This document shows positions 1 to 12,040 of a stretch of DNA of 62,824 nucleotides, in pieces (within the stretch, counting starts at the first letter, position 1; each line of letters opens with the position of its first letter). The DNA is taken from positions 1 through 62,824 of the forward strand of contig MSJI02000810.1 in NCBI GenBank assembly GCA_001931905.2. Direction: 5' to 3'. This stretch comes from Cladosporium sp. IMV 00045. Its lineage: Eukaryota > Ascomycota > Dothideomycetes > Cladosporiales > Cladosporiaceae. The notes under the pieces were generated by a model, which was not told the origin of the DNA, ran no database searches, and was given only the letters and a program-made list of their open reading frames with translations. The translations under genes were made by a program, and so were the position numbers.

Positions 1-2730
1 ACATCACCACCACCTGAAGAGCAAGGCCCGAGCGGAACCCTGCACCCGAAGCCATGTGTCGCAGCGAACGCCTTCGCATACCAGCCATCCCTGCAACTCC
101 GTATACGGTATGCCCGCGCGCCGGCCTGCAGAAGCGCTTGCTGCGCATCACCAGCAACCACCACCACCAACTCCACCACCTTCGGCCGTTACAGAACACC
201 TCTGGACGCCTTGGACCCTTGGTACCCTATTCGCGCATCCTGCGCGCCTCGCACCACGGGGCGGCCTGCGTCTGGCGGCAAGGCGGTGGGCAAACACGCG
301 AGCTAACAAAGGTACTCTCTACCCCGCCTCCTCGTTCGCAAGGCTGAGGCACAGCATGTTCCTCCTCCCAAACGTTGCCTGGAATAACAACGCCAACGGT
401 GTCTGTTTTTGGGATCGCTCACTTGATGTTATGGAATTCCACGGTACCCGCCTCGCCCCATCCTTGACAATCTAGTTGGTCGTGACAATCACCTGAATTC
501 CATATTTCCATTTGTAGCCATGTAACGAGCCGTTCGAGTACAGTATGGAGATAGGCGTCGTGTCCCCAAGCACCGGAATGTCCGGAGGCAAACACAGTTG
601 CGACAGGGCGCGCATTTGTCGTCGGTTGCTGCGGAGAGCATCTTTCAGCGGCGACATCTTGTATAGTCCGTTATCACCTAACAACGCGATCATCACATTC
701 TTTGCGATTATGCAAGCATCGAGTCATAGGACTTGTACCTGGGACGTTTGGTACAGAACTCGGCTCGTCGTAACCTTATGCGATGTTGCCGGATGTTTCC
801 ACTGACACTGCCTCTGTCAATCAATCGTGAATGCTGCTTAGCTACTCTCGCGCTCCAGATCAAGATGGCCAAGGGCAGACCAACATCCACATTGGGATAT
901 CGTCGTGCACAAGTCGAATATGCCACGGCATGAGCCGGGTTGCAGGCATAACTTCGATGGATTAGGCATGGTGGCCTCGCCGGTCCTATCAGATGGCCTG
1001 CCGATAGCTGTACACCCTCACAGCTTCACCGACTCACCCCAGGCCGCCACAAACACATGCCAGGGCTCGACGTGTCTAGCGGACCTATCAGCCCTACGAC
1101 TATCCGAGTGGAGAGACGAGTTGCGCGTCCGTACAAAAGAGTGTCTGCAGGGTGGTACTGTCTTGGTAATCGTGCTAAGTATAGTAGCTCGCTCCATCCA
1201 AGCATGCTTTTGGCCTAGTGGTCGATCACCCATGCCCCAGGTGCGGACAAGCGTCTTACCCTCTTTGCGGATAGCAGTAGTGATGGTACAACGCTCGCAC
1301 ATGAATTGGAAGCATCCCATCCAGCCTTATGCTTGTACTAGAGCGTTGACAGTCAGCACCGTATGCTAGACAAGGTGCTCACTTTGTCATCGTTGACACG
1401 TGGGAAGTAGGGGTGAAGGAGTCGCTCTCACTCCGTAAGAGCGGCCCCTGCTTGCTGGCACGGAGAGACGCCACAACTCAAGGCCAGAGAGTAGATCCAT
1501 GGCACCTACGGGCTCGTCGTAAAAGCGTGCCAGACTGTGAGGGGCCAGAAACAGGCTTTTCTGCGAGGAAGCAGTCTCGTCCAGCCAGTCCGATTCTCGC
1601 AAGCCGAAGGACCCGGTAGCACGCCGACCAGGAACTTTCCCAAGTTCAGTCATTGCTGCGCTTCGCTAGAGCTGGCCGACCTGTGGCTGGAGCGGAGCAA
1701 TCCCCCGACGTTTTCTTCCTAGCGGCACTAATAATCCTTGCCCTTTCGCACCACCTCAGCCGCACAATATCACTTCCTCGCGAGGAGATATCTGCAATAT
1801 CGTCAAATAAATCGCATTTACGAGCGGTCGACTAATATCCGCGGAAGAAGCCTTTACATCAAATGTGACAAAGTTCGATAACAATTTGGAGCAATATGTC
1901 TGTCATGTAGACGAAACCCCACCCACAGCATCCTGTGGAATTGATTTATAACCAATTGAATACGACGAAAGGCATCAAGCCAGACAAGACGACCCGCCGG
2001 ACCCGGTCTATCAATCACACCGATGGACATGATATATCGGACGAAACAAGTCCGCGACAACACAACGTCATGCAGACCTTACCGCCACGTGCTGCCTCGC
2101 CAAAGGGCTGGTTTGTCAAACATAGTACTTGGTGGCCTGACCTGTCTCTCGTTCTAGACAGCCGTACGTGAAGAGTCAAATGATCGGCGTCGCCGCATCC
2201 TTCACGCCAGCGTCACATCTCCACGTATATGTCACTGTTGGTAAATGATCACACCTGTACACGCGTGGCCATAATGGCTGTGTAAGGTCTGCTGTGTTTG
2301 AAGATGCGTTGATTTGTGTTTCGCTGTCTTTTGGGTCCAAAAGATTGCAGCCCATGTGTTCGTTGATTTGATAGGTTCGATTGGAATTCATCTGGCTCAT
2401 TCATCATTTCTGGTCGATATTCATCTGCCGAGAATCGATTCCACGATCGTGCCCAACCGTCTTGCGTACAACAGGAGAGTCCGCGTCGGCTAATGCAAGC
2501 CTCATCTCGTTTGGCGTTTCAGCTGAGGACCCGTTGAAGCCAGCGCTGCCTCAAACACGTCCTATCATACCGATATCCTCATTAAGTAAAGCCAAGATCG
2601 AACGATATGCGCTGGCACCACATCGTTCCTGGCTGTGACATTCCAACGATCGATCAAAAAGACTTTCAGCATGATTTCCTCGTACCAAAATGCAAAAAGT
2701 ACAGCTGCCCGGAGGCTTTGATATAGGAAT
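1..2730. other. Gene-poor left flank, no supported gene
   Basis: No reading frame in this stretch shows a recognisable domain. One frame is open from base 2 to 475 on the plus strand, with a His run and a Pro-rich part. It could be the 3' end of a gene cut by the window edge, but nothing in it is diagnostic. Other frames (for example 905-1369) are short, have no family signature and overlap frames on the other strand. I see no repeat or RNA gene here. Confidence 0.4.
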
Positions 2731-2820
2731 AGCCGAAGGTGGGGCTCGAACCCACGACCTTGAGGTTGATCTCTTTGCTGTATTAAGAGCCACACGCTCT
2801 ACCGATTGAGCTACCCCGGC
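2731..2820 (-). tRNA. tRNA-Lys (CTT) with a 17-nt intron
   Basis: Read on the minus strand, the gene starts GCCGGGGTAGCTC and ends with the T arm GTGGG-TTCGAGC-CCCAC and acceptor CTTCGGC. The anticodon loop is CTCTTAA, giving anticodon CTT (lysine). A 17-nt intron sits after position 37, the standard place for eukaryotic tRNA introns. The A and B box promoters (GTAGCTCAATCGG, GGTTCGAGCCC) are present. Oddities are a T-T mismatch in the middle of the anticodon stem (TGTGG against CCTCA), two G-T pairs in the acceptor stem and T as discriminator base. These may mean a degenerate copy. The tRNA is isolated, with no neighbouring gene within about 2 kb. Confidence 0.88.
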
Positions 2821-4923
2821 AAGGGATGTGTTGATGGGGATGGGAAGGGACGATCTGTTCAACTTGCTTGTGCCCGGAGGAGGGAGCGACCCAGGTAAGT
2901 GAATGTTGCCTCAGGTCTGGAGTATTCGACCGTACTCCGAGGTATGCTTGACCAGGCCCGTATTGTGGGATTCTTGAGATGACAAGATCGATGTTCCCTC
3001 CAAACCAAATGTTATTTCCTCTTCTTGGTGTCGTTGGTCGTTGTGTAACATTCACTAACACTTCACGTTCCTTCCACTTTTGGCCTCCAAGGGGAAGCTT
3101 GGCGCTTCAGCTACGTCCATCCCCTTCAGTTCAGCTTGCACAACCTCATGCTTCGAGATTGCACTCTGGCTGACACGTACATGCCCCGAGACAAATCATC
3201 AACGGCATTCTCATCCTCTCGAGACATCTCCTCGGTGAAATGAACATCCATGACATCTCTGCAAAGCCGCTCTTAACTCGGCCGAACGACCCGAAGGTTT
3301 TCGTCACGCCACGAGACGCAGTCATCACAAGTTACAGAGAATCGCTCCCGTTTTACCAATTCCGTGCCCGTGGCTGTGCGGACTTCTTGATATCTTGCTT
3401 ACTCTCCGAAAATCCATCCATGCACACCCGCCGGAGCCGCACTACTCGACAGACCGACCGACTGAACACAACACCCACGGACGTGGTACGGATTACTTGG
3501 GAGTGTGTGTTACGGTACGCTCGACGCATGTAATACACACCACGTGGCAGGGTGCCGCAAAATACCAGACACCCGCATGCAGCCCTACCAACTCCCAGAC
3601 CGCCTCGTCGGTCTGACTGACTGACGGACATTGCTGAAACCTGCGATCATGTTGTCAGCTTCGCTCGCTACGGGCCGTTCGACGTACGCCCTTTTCTGTG
3701 TGCATGTCTGACAGAAGTAGATACTTTCCGTGACCGACAAATAGGGTGTGCTGACCGCAGAGAAGCATTGGAAGCATGATCTCCGGCTTCGCGCGCTAGC
3801 AGGAGGATTGAGATGCGCAGCCTCTGCCGTCATTAGACATTCCAATGCCTGGGCTGGCTTGTCAGCATGCCTCGCTCCGCCCGGCTCGAACGGCATTGGA
3901 GTGGTGACACAGTGGTCCGAATGACAATTCCCTGCGACGGGATGGTATGGATGTGCGCGGCTATTGCTTACAAACGTCGATTACATGCCGTTGACCAAAG
4001 ATATCTCGCTTCACAGACATCTGCGTCTTGCCAGTCATGCGTGTACGCCTATGCCCGCCCTACGAGCAACAAGCATTGTAGAGTAATACGGGACATTAAC
4101 GGGGAGTTCTCACAGCCCATCGGCTGAGGTCCGCCCCCTGTCTCGAAGGGCGTTTGGGTGCTGACTGTATTGCCAATACCTTCAGGCGAAGCTTGTTTGC
4201 AGCCAAGCTTTGCCTGGCTGATAATGGCGGAAAAGGTGACAGCTATTGTGTACGTGTCGGTAAGTCTGCTGCCAACACTGAAGCATCTTTCAGCTATGTG
4301 GTTTCACGAGCGGACACCCCGATAGTCTTTTCTTGAGAGTTCATGATTGCCATCGACCAGCAAGGACCGAAATAGCGAACCAGAAGGCAACTTCCGCCCC
4401 ACACCAACACCAACACATCAGGGACCCAGCCGCAGCTTTTGCCCACAGCCAGCACTCCAGAAGTTCAGGCGCAGCAGAGCTCGTGGGCCACGCGTCGAGG
4501 GTAGATAGCAGCCAAGGACAGCTTGGAGATCAGATCATGCTGCCCGTTTGTGACATGCCCAGACTGTGACAGTTCTGATACGCAGAGTTGAGCTGGTTTC
4601 GCTCCTGCAGGAGCACAGCCCTGCTACATAGCATGCAGCCAGAGCTCCTGGTCGCCTGATGTGTTGTCGCGTACGAAAATTGGCAATGTGATTCGTTGAC
4701 GGTCTGTATTGACGCCAACAAGATCTGTCCAAGATGCACAGCCAGGAAATGAGGCATCCCGACTCCGGTCGTCGTTGTATTCTTAGCAGATGAGTTGTGC
4801 GCTTTTGTGATTGCATTGTTATTTTTGAACTCTATTATCCAAAAGGGTATTGGAAACAACGCTTGAAAACAAAGATAAAACTGATGCAATGCAACAAATA
4901 ACGTTAAGTCTTCGCGGACAGCA
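2821..4923. other. Intergenic, no supported gene
   Basis: About 2.1 kb between the tRNA-Lys and the 3' end of the F-box-like gene. Several frames of 60-157 codons exist on both strands, overlap each other and carry no recognisable motif. The minus-strand frame 4530-5003 overlaps the tail of the F-box-like gene in another frame and looks like a shadow. Confidence 0.4.
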
Positions 4924-6136
4924 TCAATCGTCGAAGACCGCAAATTCCGATGCTCGCCTCCGTGTTGCCAATTCAATGCGAGCCTTCGTTGGTATCGCCG
5001 CACCGCAACTTTTCATGTCCCTCCTCTTTGGCCAGCTCCCTCGTCGTCCAGCGACTCCCTTTGACTGGCTTCCTGGTCGCAAGACCACGACCGGCGCAGT
5101 TCGCTGCCACTGCAATCTCTTTGCTGCGTTATGCAGTTGTTCTCGACGTCGCGATTCTTCCAATGGTGGCAAGCAGCGACCACTGCGCGCAGCAGGGTCA
5201 CGGCGTGATAACCGTTTGTGACACAAACTGCACTGCTCCATCGACTTCAGTCGGCGAGTGAGTTCGCGAGCCAGCGAAGCGTCTGAGCCTATCAAGTCAG
5301 ACATGGGCCCGACGTCGTTACCCTGTTGGCATGCCAGCGCGAGCGATGAACGGCGGCGTTGGGCATAGTATGCCTCATGAGTCGGTGCGCTGAAGATGTC
5401 GTGGTTGAGACAAGGCACGCATAGCCAAGGGTCGAGCCAGCGTGACTCGACTGTGCAGGTACAAGAGTTCTCGGATAGTTGATTGAGGTGGGTGAACAAT
5501 TGCTCGGTTGTAAGGACTGAGGCATTGCTATTCCGGCGGGCGATGCGGCCGCGTCGTACCATGCTGTCGAGCATTGTTTCGATGTTGGTTATTACGGTAT
5601 CGGGGCGAGAGGACGTTCGAGAAGGGAAGAACCATCGGCGTTTGTGTGTGTAGGTGAGCATTGCTCCTCGGGTCGGATTAAATCTGCAGGTCTGAGGTGA
5701 CATGTTGGTCAAGAGTTCAATGACATGGAACGATATCAGATGGTTAACGTACCTCACAAACAGCAACACCGCATCCTTCACATCGTCTCACCGGTACCAT
5801 CTGAGAGCTCGCGCATGGTAGTACATAGGGAGTTCCCTGGTGTGGACTCTGCGGTCTCGGCTGGATATGAAGACCCTCACAGCGAAGTGCAGTCTTGACG
5901 ACGCCTTTGCGCAGCCGAAGCGGTTTCTTGGATGAGGCGAGGTGATTCCAAGTGGTTTTCGACGCCAGACCAAGGCTCATAAGATCCAGAACGGAGAGAT
6001 TTTCTGCCAGAGAAAGAAGAACTGGATATTGAGAAGTCAAGTCGTTGAGTTGAGGTAAATCGTCGTGGTAGGCGTTACGGCGGCGTTTGAGGGAACGCAC
6101 GAAGGAGAGTTCCGTCCATAGGTCTGGGTAAGTCAT
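4924..6136 (-). CDS. F-box-like protein with Cys-rich zinc-binding region, hypothetical
   Basis: Two exons on the minus strand, 6136-5753 and 5691-4924, joined across a 61-bp intron (donor GTACGT, acceptor CAG), give about 383 aa. The N-terminal part carries an F-box-like helix (LLSLAENLSVLDLMSLGLAS). The splice rebuilds the motif CEGCGVAVCETC, followed further on by CTC...WLCVPC and CSLCHKRL. This spacing of Cys pairs is typical of a dothideomycete family of F-box proteins with a structural zinc site. The role is unknown. F-box proteins usually bring substrates to SCF ubiquitin ligases, but no substrate can be proposed. The start at 6136 is the first Met close to the F-box; the frame stays open upstream to 6337, so an earlier start is possible. 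The Arg-rich C-terminus is less certain to be translated. Confidence 0.6.
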
Positions 6137-8728
6137 AACGTCGTGAAAGATGTTTACATGTACAAATGGGTTGCAACAGAGGAAAAAAACAGAGTGAAAA
6201 ACAGAGTGAGAAGATCCGAGAGGGAAGACTATGATGAAAGACTTCCCTCCCTCGCACCTGTCGCCGACCCAGGACGAATGCGCATCAGGGTCCATCGCAG
6301 AAAGAAGTGGAAACGAATTTTCCACAGAAGGGTCCACCTCCGCCTTCTAGCCTTCTATAGCTCCGCGCCGGTCGTCGACGGTTCGCAAGCACGGCTGGGC
6401 AGACGTGTTTTCGGTGCTCGTAAGTCGTCTGGGGGTGGAGTTGTTTGCGCTGAGATGGGGCCGGCGCTGTAGGCTGATGTCGCTGCTGCATTGCCTCCTG
6501 CGCAAATGGACCGCCACAGATGCAATGCTTGTCAATTGCTGGCAGAACCTCAGAATATTGCACGTCATCGACAACTGCGTCGCTCATTTCTCGTGCCGTA
6601 ACCTTAACCTTGGTTGAAGAAAGACCTCGGAGCAGAACGGGCAAAACAGCGATGAGGGAGCAAAGTCCGACGGGTGCCCGTATCTGGCATGCCGCCAAGA
6701 CGTCGTTTCGAAGGCCTTACTGCTTTGCCTAATTGTTAGCTCACGCCACGCAGCTGCTGGAAAGAACTTGGTCAATCTGCGCTGCCGATATGCGTCTGCG
6801 TTGCTGGCGACGAAATTGAATTATCTATTGAGCCGCTGCTTTTTCGTTTCAATTGACTGAAACGTAACTGAGCAGCCTGAAAGCTGAATGTTAAGTTCAC
6901 ATTGCCTGTTATTGTGCTGCTTGGAATTGAACCAAATCTTTCGAAGCAAAATAAACACCCTCATGCAATTCAGCCTGCAGAGTTTAAATAAAAGGTAACA
7001 TTACCTAGCTATTCTGTATTGCAAGAGCTGCAATCAAGAGTGGAGGATGACTTGGTTAATTAACTAAGTTATCGCGCAGTGCTTTTTGTGTCATGTCAAA
7101 GCCGATCATTGTGTCAATAATTAGAAAGTGGACTCTCTGGTAAGCTGATTGACCACACAAGTCAATAGTGAACCACGCAAGGTGATCGATCATTTAGTGA
7201 GCTAATGCTAGAGCTAACTTAATGAACTCATGCGCTTGGGCCAATCTCTTTGCAAGAGCACACAAAGAGCTGACTGCTAGCATTGCGTTGCACATGGAAA
7301 GGACGAAAAAAAGACTGATATTGATCGAGCTCTAGTTTGTCCAGACTTTGAATCTTCGCAATCCAATTATTTCAATCTGCAGGTTGTTTTCTTGACAGAA
7401 GATTACGTGCAAACAACTTATCTTGGAGTGCTTTCGATTAAAATCATTCAGATTTTGTGCTCACTAACGCTTATCCCAATAATGGAGCCTAGACAACTCA
7501 CGTCTTTCTTCTGATAAAAAGTCAACATTTTAGCATAACTTAGTGTCATGATCCCAGACTTTCAAGTTACACACTAACGTGACTAGAGATGGGGCACTCC
7601 TGAGCAGCCTTGTAGCTAAAGATTCAAGAAGCGATCAACGCAAGAATCCATCACTCGACATCTGAGTTATCCAGTCTATACTGTCACTGATCGGTAGGAA
7701 AGCTAATTTTAAAGGAAGGACACAATTCATTAGCAAACTTAACTTAATGTCACGCAAGTGTTCTATGATGAAACATGTGATCAGATCTCATAGCTACTGT
7801 AATGTGCATAACCAAGTTGATATTAACTAGCATTACCAACGACTTGCTTCTTTCTGCTTAACCGCTCAAGCTGTGACATCGACATTAGTCGGGTTTTAGA
7901 TGAGTAGAGTCGTATCAAACCATGGTCAGGTTCGATGGGCTTTGGGGCCTTCAGTTGATGTAGCATATGGAGTGATGAAAACAATGCTACTGTGCAGCAT
8001 AAGGTACTCAGCTAGTCAGTTAATTCACTAGCTAGCTTAAGTTAGCAAAGAACAATTTCATCTGTTAAAGATGTTTTATCTGCTTAGGAGAGGTTTGTTG
8101 AATCCGGTATAGCATCAACTGTCTCTCAGAACAATTTGATCCATAGACAAATAGTGGGCTGGTCCAAAGCTACCAAAATGATAGATTGAAGGATGGTTCG
8201 ACAAATTGAAATCATACTTGATGATGTGGGATATGCTGCATAATAATTTCTATTTGCATCAGGGAATATCAACTGAATTTTGAAATGCCAAAATTAGATT
8301 AGCAATGATCGATAGACTGTCTAACTTACACAGGGATCAACAACGAATTCAAAATGCAATGCTAATACAGGTTTCCACTTTTATATGATCTCTACACAAA
8401 GCTAGGAAGCTGGCTAAGCCCCGACTTTCGAGTGTGTCTTGGACATGATATGAAAGATTGTGGAAAGGTTATTCCTCTTGAAGCTCTGCAAGACAACCTA
8501 GCTATTAGGTTTATGGATACGAGCTCATTCATTATCTTGTCTAAGTCAAAAATGCCGAAAAATAGATATTACGAAAGAAGAAGGGTAAGGGACATAAATC
8601 GCCTACGCCGAGCCCCAGAATCGAAGACGAGATAGAACTAGATAGCGCCGATGAACTCGCTTAAGTTCATCTAATTCAAACTATGGTTTATAGAGATATG
8701 ACTTTTCAAAGTTGAGATAATAAGACTC

Positions 8729-8771
8729 GTGAGCCGCTTCCCCATCTGAGCCGCTTCCCCATTAGTGACGT
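8729..8771 (-). mobile_element. Solo end of the inverted-repeat (MITE-like) element
   Basis: On the minus strand this reads ACGTCACTAATGGGGAAGCG and then repeats the unit GGGGAAGCGGCTCA a second time. It is followed on the plus strand by TA. It matches the terminal repeat of the complete elements at 10.05, 10.55 and 12.52 kb, including the double box. No opposite arm is found within about 200 bp to the left, so it is a truncated copy or one whose other end has decayed. Confidence 0.6.
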
Positions 8772-10051
8772 TAAGTGAATTCGAACATACTAACAGATTT
8801 GTACAATGAATATGGGAATAATAATGCTTGATTGGAACCCATCTCCTTGGAAAAAGTTGGGGCAAACCGAGATTGTCAAACTTGACTTAAGTTCAGATAA
8901 GTTCAACCAGAATGTCTGAAAACTATCAGCTTCAAAGTCGTTTATATCATGCATCATCAGTCTTCAGTGATAGTTCCATCAACAATATCATACAGTCACT
9001 GAATAATTAACAGTAAAAAATGATGAATCAACCCCATTAAGCACTTACTAACCTTTGTTGATCATAGTAGATCAAATTTTGAATCTAACAGATTTGAGAC
9101 AAGTCGAAATGGTATTCATAATTCATGATAAAGTATATTACTGTCTTGATAAAAATTCAGCTAGATACTAAGATCTCGAAATTGTTCAGACCTAGCTTAG
9201 CTCGATTATAACTATGGACCACTTCTCAGTAAGTTATCGTTAGGTCAAATGGCTTTATTCATTGACTACAATGCGTCTTATTTCTAGCATGATCACGTTA
9301 CGTATGGGAAGCTAGCTAGTGCTTAGATAACTGTCATTTATGCTCAGGCAGACATAATGACTCAAGAGAACAAGGTCACCACTTTGAAAAGTTCATGATA
9401 TCAATTAGGCAAATATCAAAGCATAGCAATCATGAAGTCAGCTTTGAATTATTTGATATCTCGATGACTTACCCTATACTGATAAACATTTTGAAGGTAT
9501 CAATAGAAACAGAAGTTGTATTGTCAAGCATCCAAAGCTGCAAATGTAACTTAACCAAAGGTAAGATCATCTGCTCTACAACAATGCCACCAGTTCAATA
9601 AACATGAACTCAACGTCAAGTTAGCAGTCTAGCAGGTATTCCCAATGAAATTCAAAGAAGGATGCTAACAGGTTACTTTTCATGGTTAGAAGACACAGTT
9701 TCTGAGAATGCTGACAGTTTTGCAAAGGAGTTCTTGCAACAAAACCACACTTTGTCTATGCAACGCTCAACTGAAGTGGTTGATCTGCGTTGTCGAGACT
9801 GCAGCAGAGTTTCATATACTTTGGTTTTTGTTGGGTGATGCATCAAAAAGTGGCACAATTTTGCCAGCTGCACTCGACTGCTTGAAAGCAACACAGAAGC
9901 CTAGCTTGACTTGACATGCAAAATTTTACAACTGAACTTGTAAGTTCAAACAAATGTTCAACTGATGGGTTTACATGTCCTGATAGTTTGGGGTATGACG
10001 TGAGAGACTGATCAACTAAAAAGATGCTAATGTTATAATGAGCTTTTAATA

Positions 10052-10217
10052 GCGTCATGCACTGGGAAGCGGTTCACCCGGGGGAAGCGGTTCACTGGCT
10101 GATATACGCAGGCGTGATGCATTATACTGAGTCTAGTATGAAGTCTGCCCAGTGCATGATTAAAGCTACTGCGAGTGAACCGCTTCCCCGTGTGAACCGT
10201 TTCCCGGTGTATGACGT
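10052..10217. mobile_element. MITE-like element, 166 bp, imperfect terminal inverted repeats
   Basis: The ends are inverted copies: the left begins GCGTCATGCACTGGGAAGCG, the right read inward begins ACGTCATACACCGGGAAACG. Each arm contains the tandem box GGGAAGCGGTTCAC twice. A TA dinucleotide flanks both sides (10050-10051 and 10218-10219), as expected for a Tc1/mariner-type target duplication. The interior contains CTGATATACGCAGGCGT, nearly the same as the interior of the 12.5 kb element. There is no coding capacity, so it would need a transposase supplied elsewhere. Differences between arms are mostly transitions, consistent with RIP or age. Confidence 0.75.
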
Positions 10218-10552
10218 TATGTTACAATTGATCAAGTTGCTCATCAAATGTTATCTCTCCAAATGGACAAGCTAACTATACGGCGCACAAGTGGCTCCAA
10301 TCCTTAGACTCCATGTGGATGTAAGATGTGAAAATGATTGCATGCTACCTAAGAACTGCAAACATGTTATCCAAGTCTTCTTTTATTGACCAAACTAACT
10401 TTAAATGCTCCAAGATGCCACTGTAAACAACAATGATTTGGAGAAAAATCAAATCGCATCTGCAAATCGCATGCTGATGAATTATCTTCACATCTTTATG
10501 AAACATGCAAAGACTAATTTATAACGACTAGATTTCGGCTAATGCTCATATA

Positions 10553-10705
10553 ATGTCACTCACTAGGAAGCGAGCTAGATAGTGAAGTGAGCCACTTCAT
10601 AGACTAGTTGGGCAAGTCAGGCTTTATACTTCACTTATTATATTGCCTGCTTAGAATGACCTGTGGCTCGCTTCACTGTTTCGCTCGCTTCCTGGTTAGT
10701 GATGT
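10553..10705. mobile_element. MITE-like element, 153 bp, decayed terminal inverted repeats
   Basis: The left end starts ATGTCACTCACTAGGAAGCG and the right end read inward starts ACATCACTAACCAGGAAGCG, both bordered by TA. Inner parts of both arms share GTGAAG-GAGCCAC, a degraded second box. Compared with the 12.5 kb copy, many G:C positions have become A:T, as expected for an old or RIP-mutated copy inside the AT-rich island. Confidence 0.65.
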
Positions 10706-12040
10706 TAAGGAAGTCAGCTACTAGCTATAAGTCAACTTTCGACGTAATAGCTAGCAAATAGGGTGCAAGCAGAAGTAAGATAGATTTTTAAAAGGATTGA
10801 ATGGGTCTTTGAACTCCTCTTTCTTCTCTTGCTATATAAGTTAGTATCACTCTAAGTCTTGTAAGATAATAGAATACTAGCTTTACTTTTCAGAATCTAG
10901 TTGTATACTAGTAACGTTGAAAAGTATTTTCTGAAAAGTCATTGACATGGAGATTGAACTCATATATAATTTGACTTCATTTAAATTATGTCGATTTGGA
11001 AGCAAGAGACTGCATTTCGATGAGTCCCTAGATGAAGCATCATGTGGATGCAGCTTAGGACTGATTTACGAAAATGAGATGTCCTGAAATGCCAGCTAAG
11101 CGGCTAGAGACAATCAGGTGTGAAATGATACTACTCTACTAGAACCACTTGATCAGCTACTAAAATTGGCAAAGGATTGATGCTTGTCATTGTGCACAAA
11201 TTGGTAAAATGAGATAATTGTTTTACAAGTTATGCTGTGAATTGTGTTTAGGAGTAAGTCCATTGCTTACGCCACCTCAAAAGATGGACAAGAGATTGTT
11301 CACTAACAGCATGTCGAATTCGAAGTGAGATTGTCAAAGTAACTTGATACCAGACTAACTGAGAGAAATCTGAATACATTCGAATCTTAGCTTAAGCAAG
11401 ATGCAATATCATCACAGTTGTCTCTTGGAACAGATTGCATAGATTCTGGCTTAAGTAGCCTAGGTTTTCATGACAACATATCAGTCTAACTTATTAGTGC
11501 CTGATTTTGATCACATTATATAAACTCTTTATTATTATTGATATACTGGTGTAAGCTATAAAGCAACCATCTTAAGCTATAGGCTACTATATAGGTTTTG
11601 TGATCAAACAATGAGTAGGATAAGATACTTAGTGATTGAATTCCTTTAGTTTGATCAAGTCTTGATCATTCTAAAATAACTAATACATGTTCTTCTTTGT
11701 CACTTGTATTGATTCAACGTGAAACAGTATCATATAGACGCCACCAGCGTAAAGCTCATGTCATGCAGCAAGTTGAGTTATCAAAGTCAGGTTTGAACAA
11801 GCAGTTGTGAACATCTTCTGGTTGTGAAGTATATCCCAAATCACATCAGTGTCAGCATATTACATGAAGTCTATGCTGGTTGCGAACACCAAGCCTTGGA
11901 TCCGATGAAGCAGATAGTGCGACATATTTAAAAGTGGTTTACAATCAAAAGCTTCCCTGTGATCTGACTTCACTTCGGGAACCTGAGCGTTGATGATGTC
12001 ATAAGGCTACCTACCACTTCGTTTTGCCTTCTTCGCACCC

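Larger units (their letters stand above)
6800..11990. repeat. AT-rich, gene-free island, probably RIP-mutated repeat
   Basis: By eye the base composition turns strongly AT-rich near 6.8 kb and returns to normal near 12.0 kb. Stop codons are dense in all frames and the only open frames are under about 75 codons. TpA-rich words (TAGCTA, CTAGCT, TTAGCT) recur. This is what repeat-induced point mutation (C to T, mainly at CpA) does to transposons in Pezizomycotina. No transposase or reverse transcriptase remnant is readable. At least two small inverted-repeat elements and one solo end lie inside. A centromere or other heterochromatic block is an alternative. Confidence 0.6.

Noticed and set aside
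905..1369. Possible 154-codon gene in the left flank
   Set aside because: No family signature, overlapped by a minus-strand frame of similar quality, and no plausible promoter or intron signals.
4530..5003. Minus-strand frame of 157 codons
   Set aside because: Overlaps the end of the F-box-like gene in another frame and has no recognisable motif.
6800..11990. Centromere
   Set aside because: AT-richness alone is not enough; the presence of decayed mobile elements fits a RIP-mutated repeat better. Kept only as an alternative.
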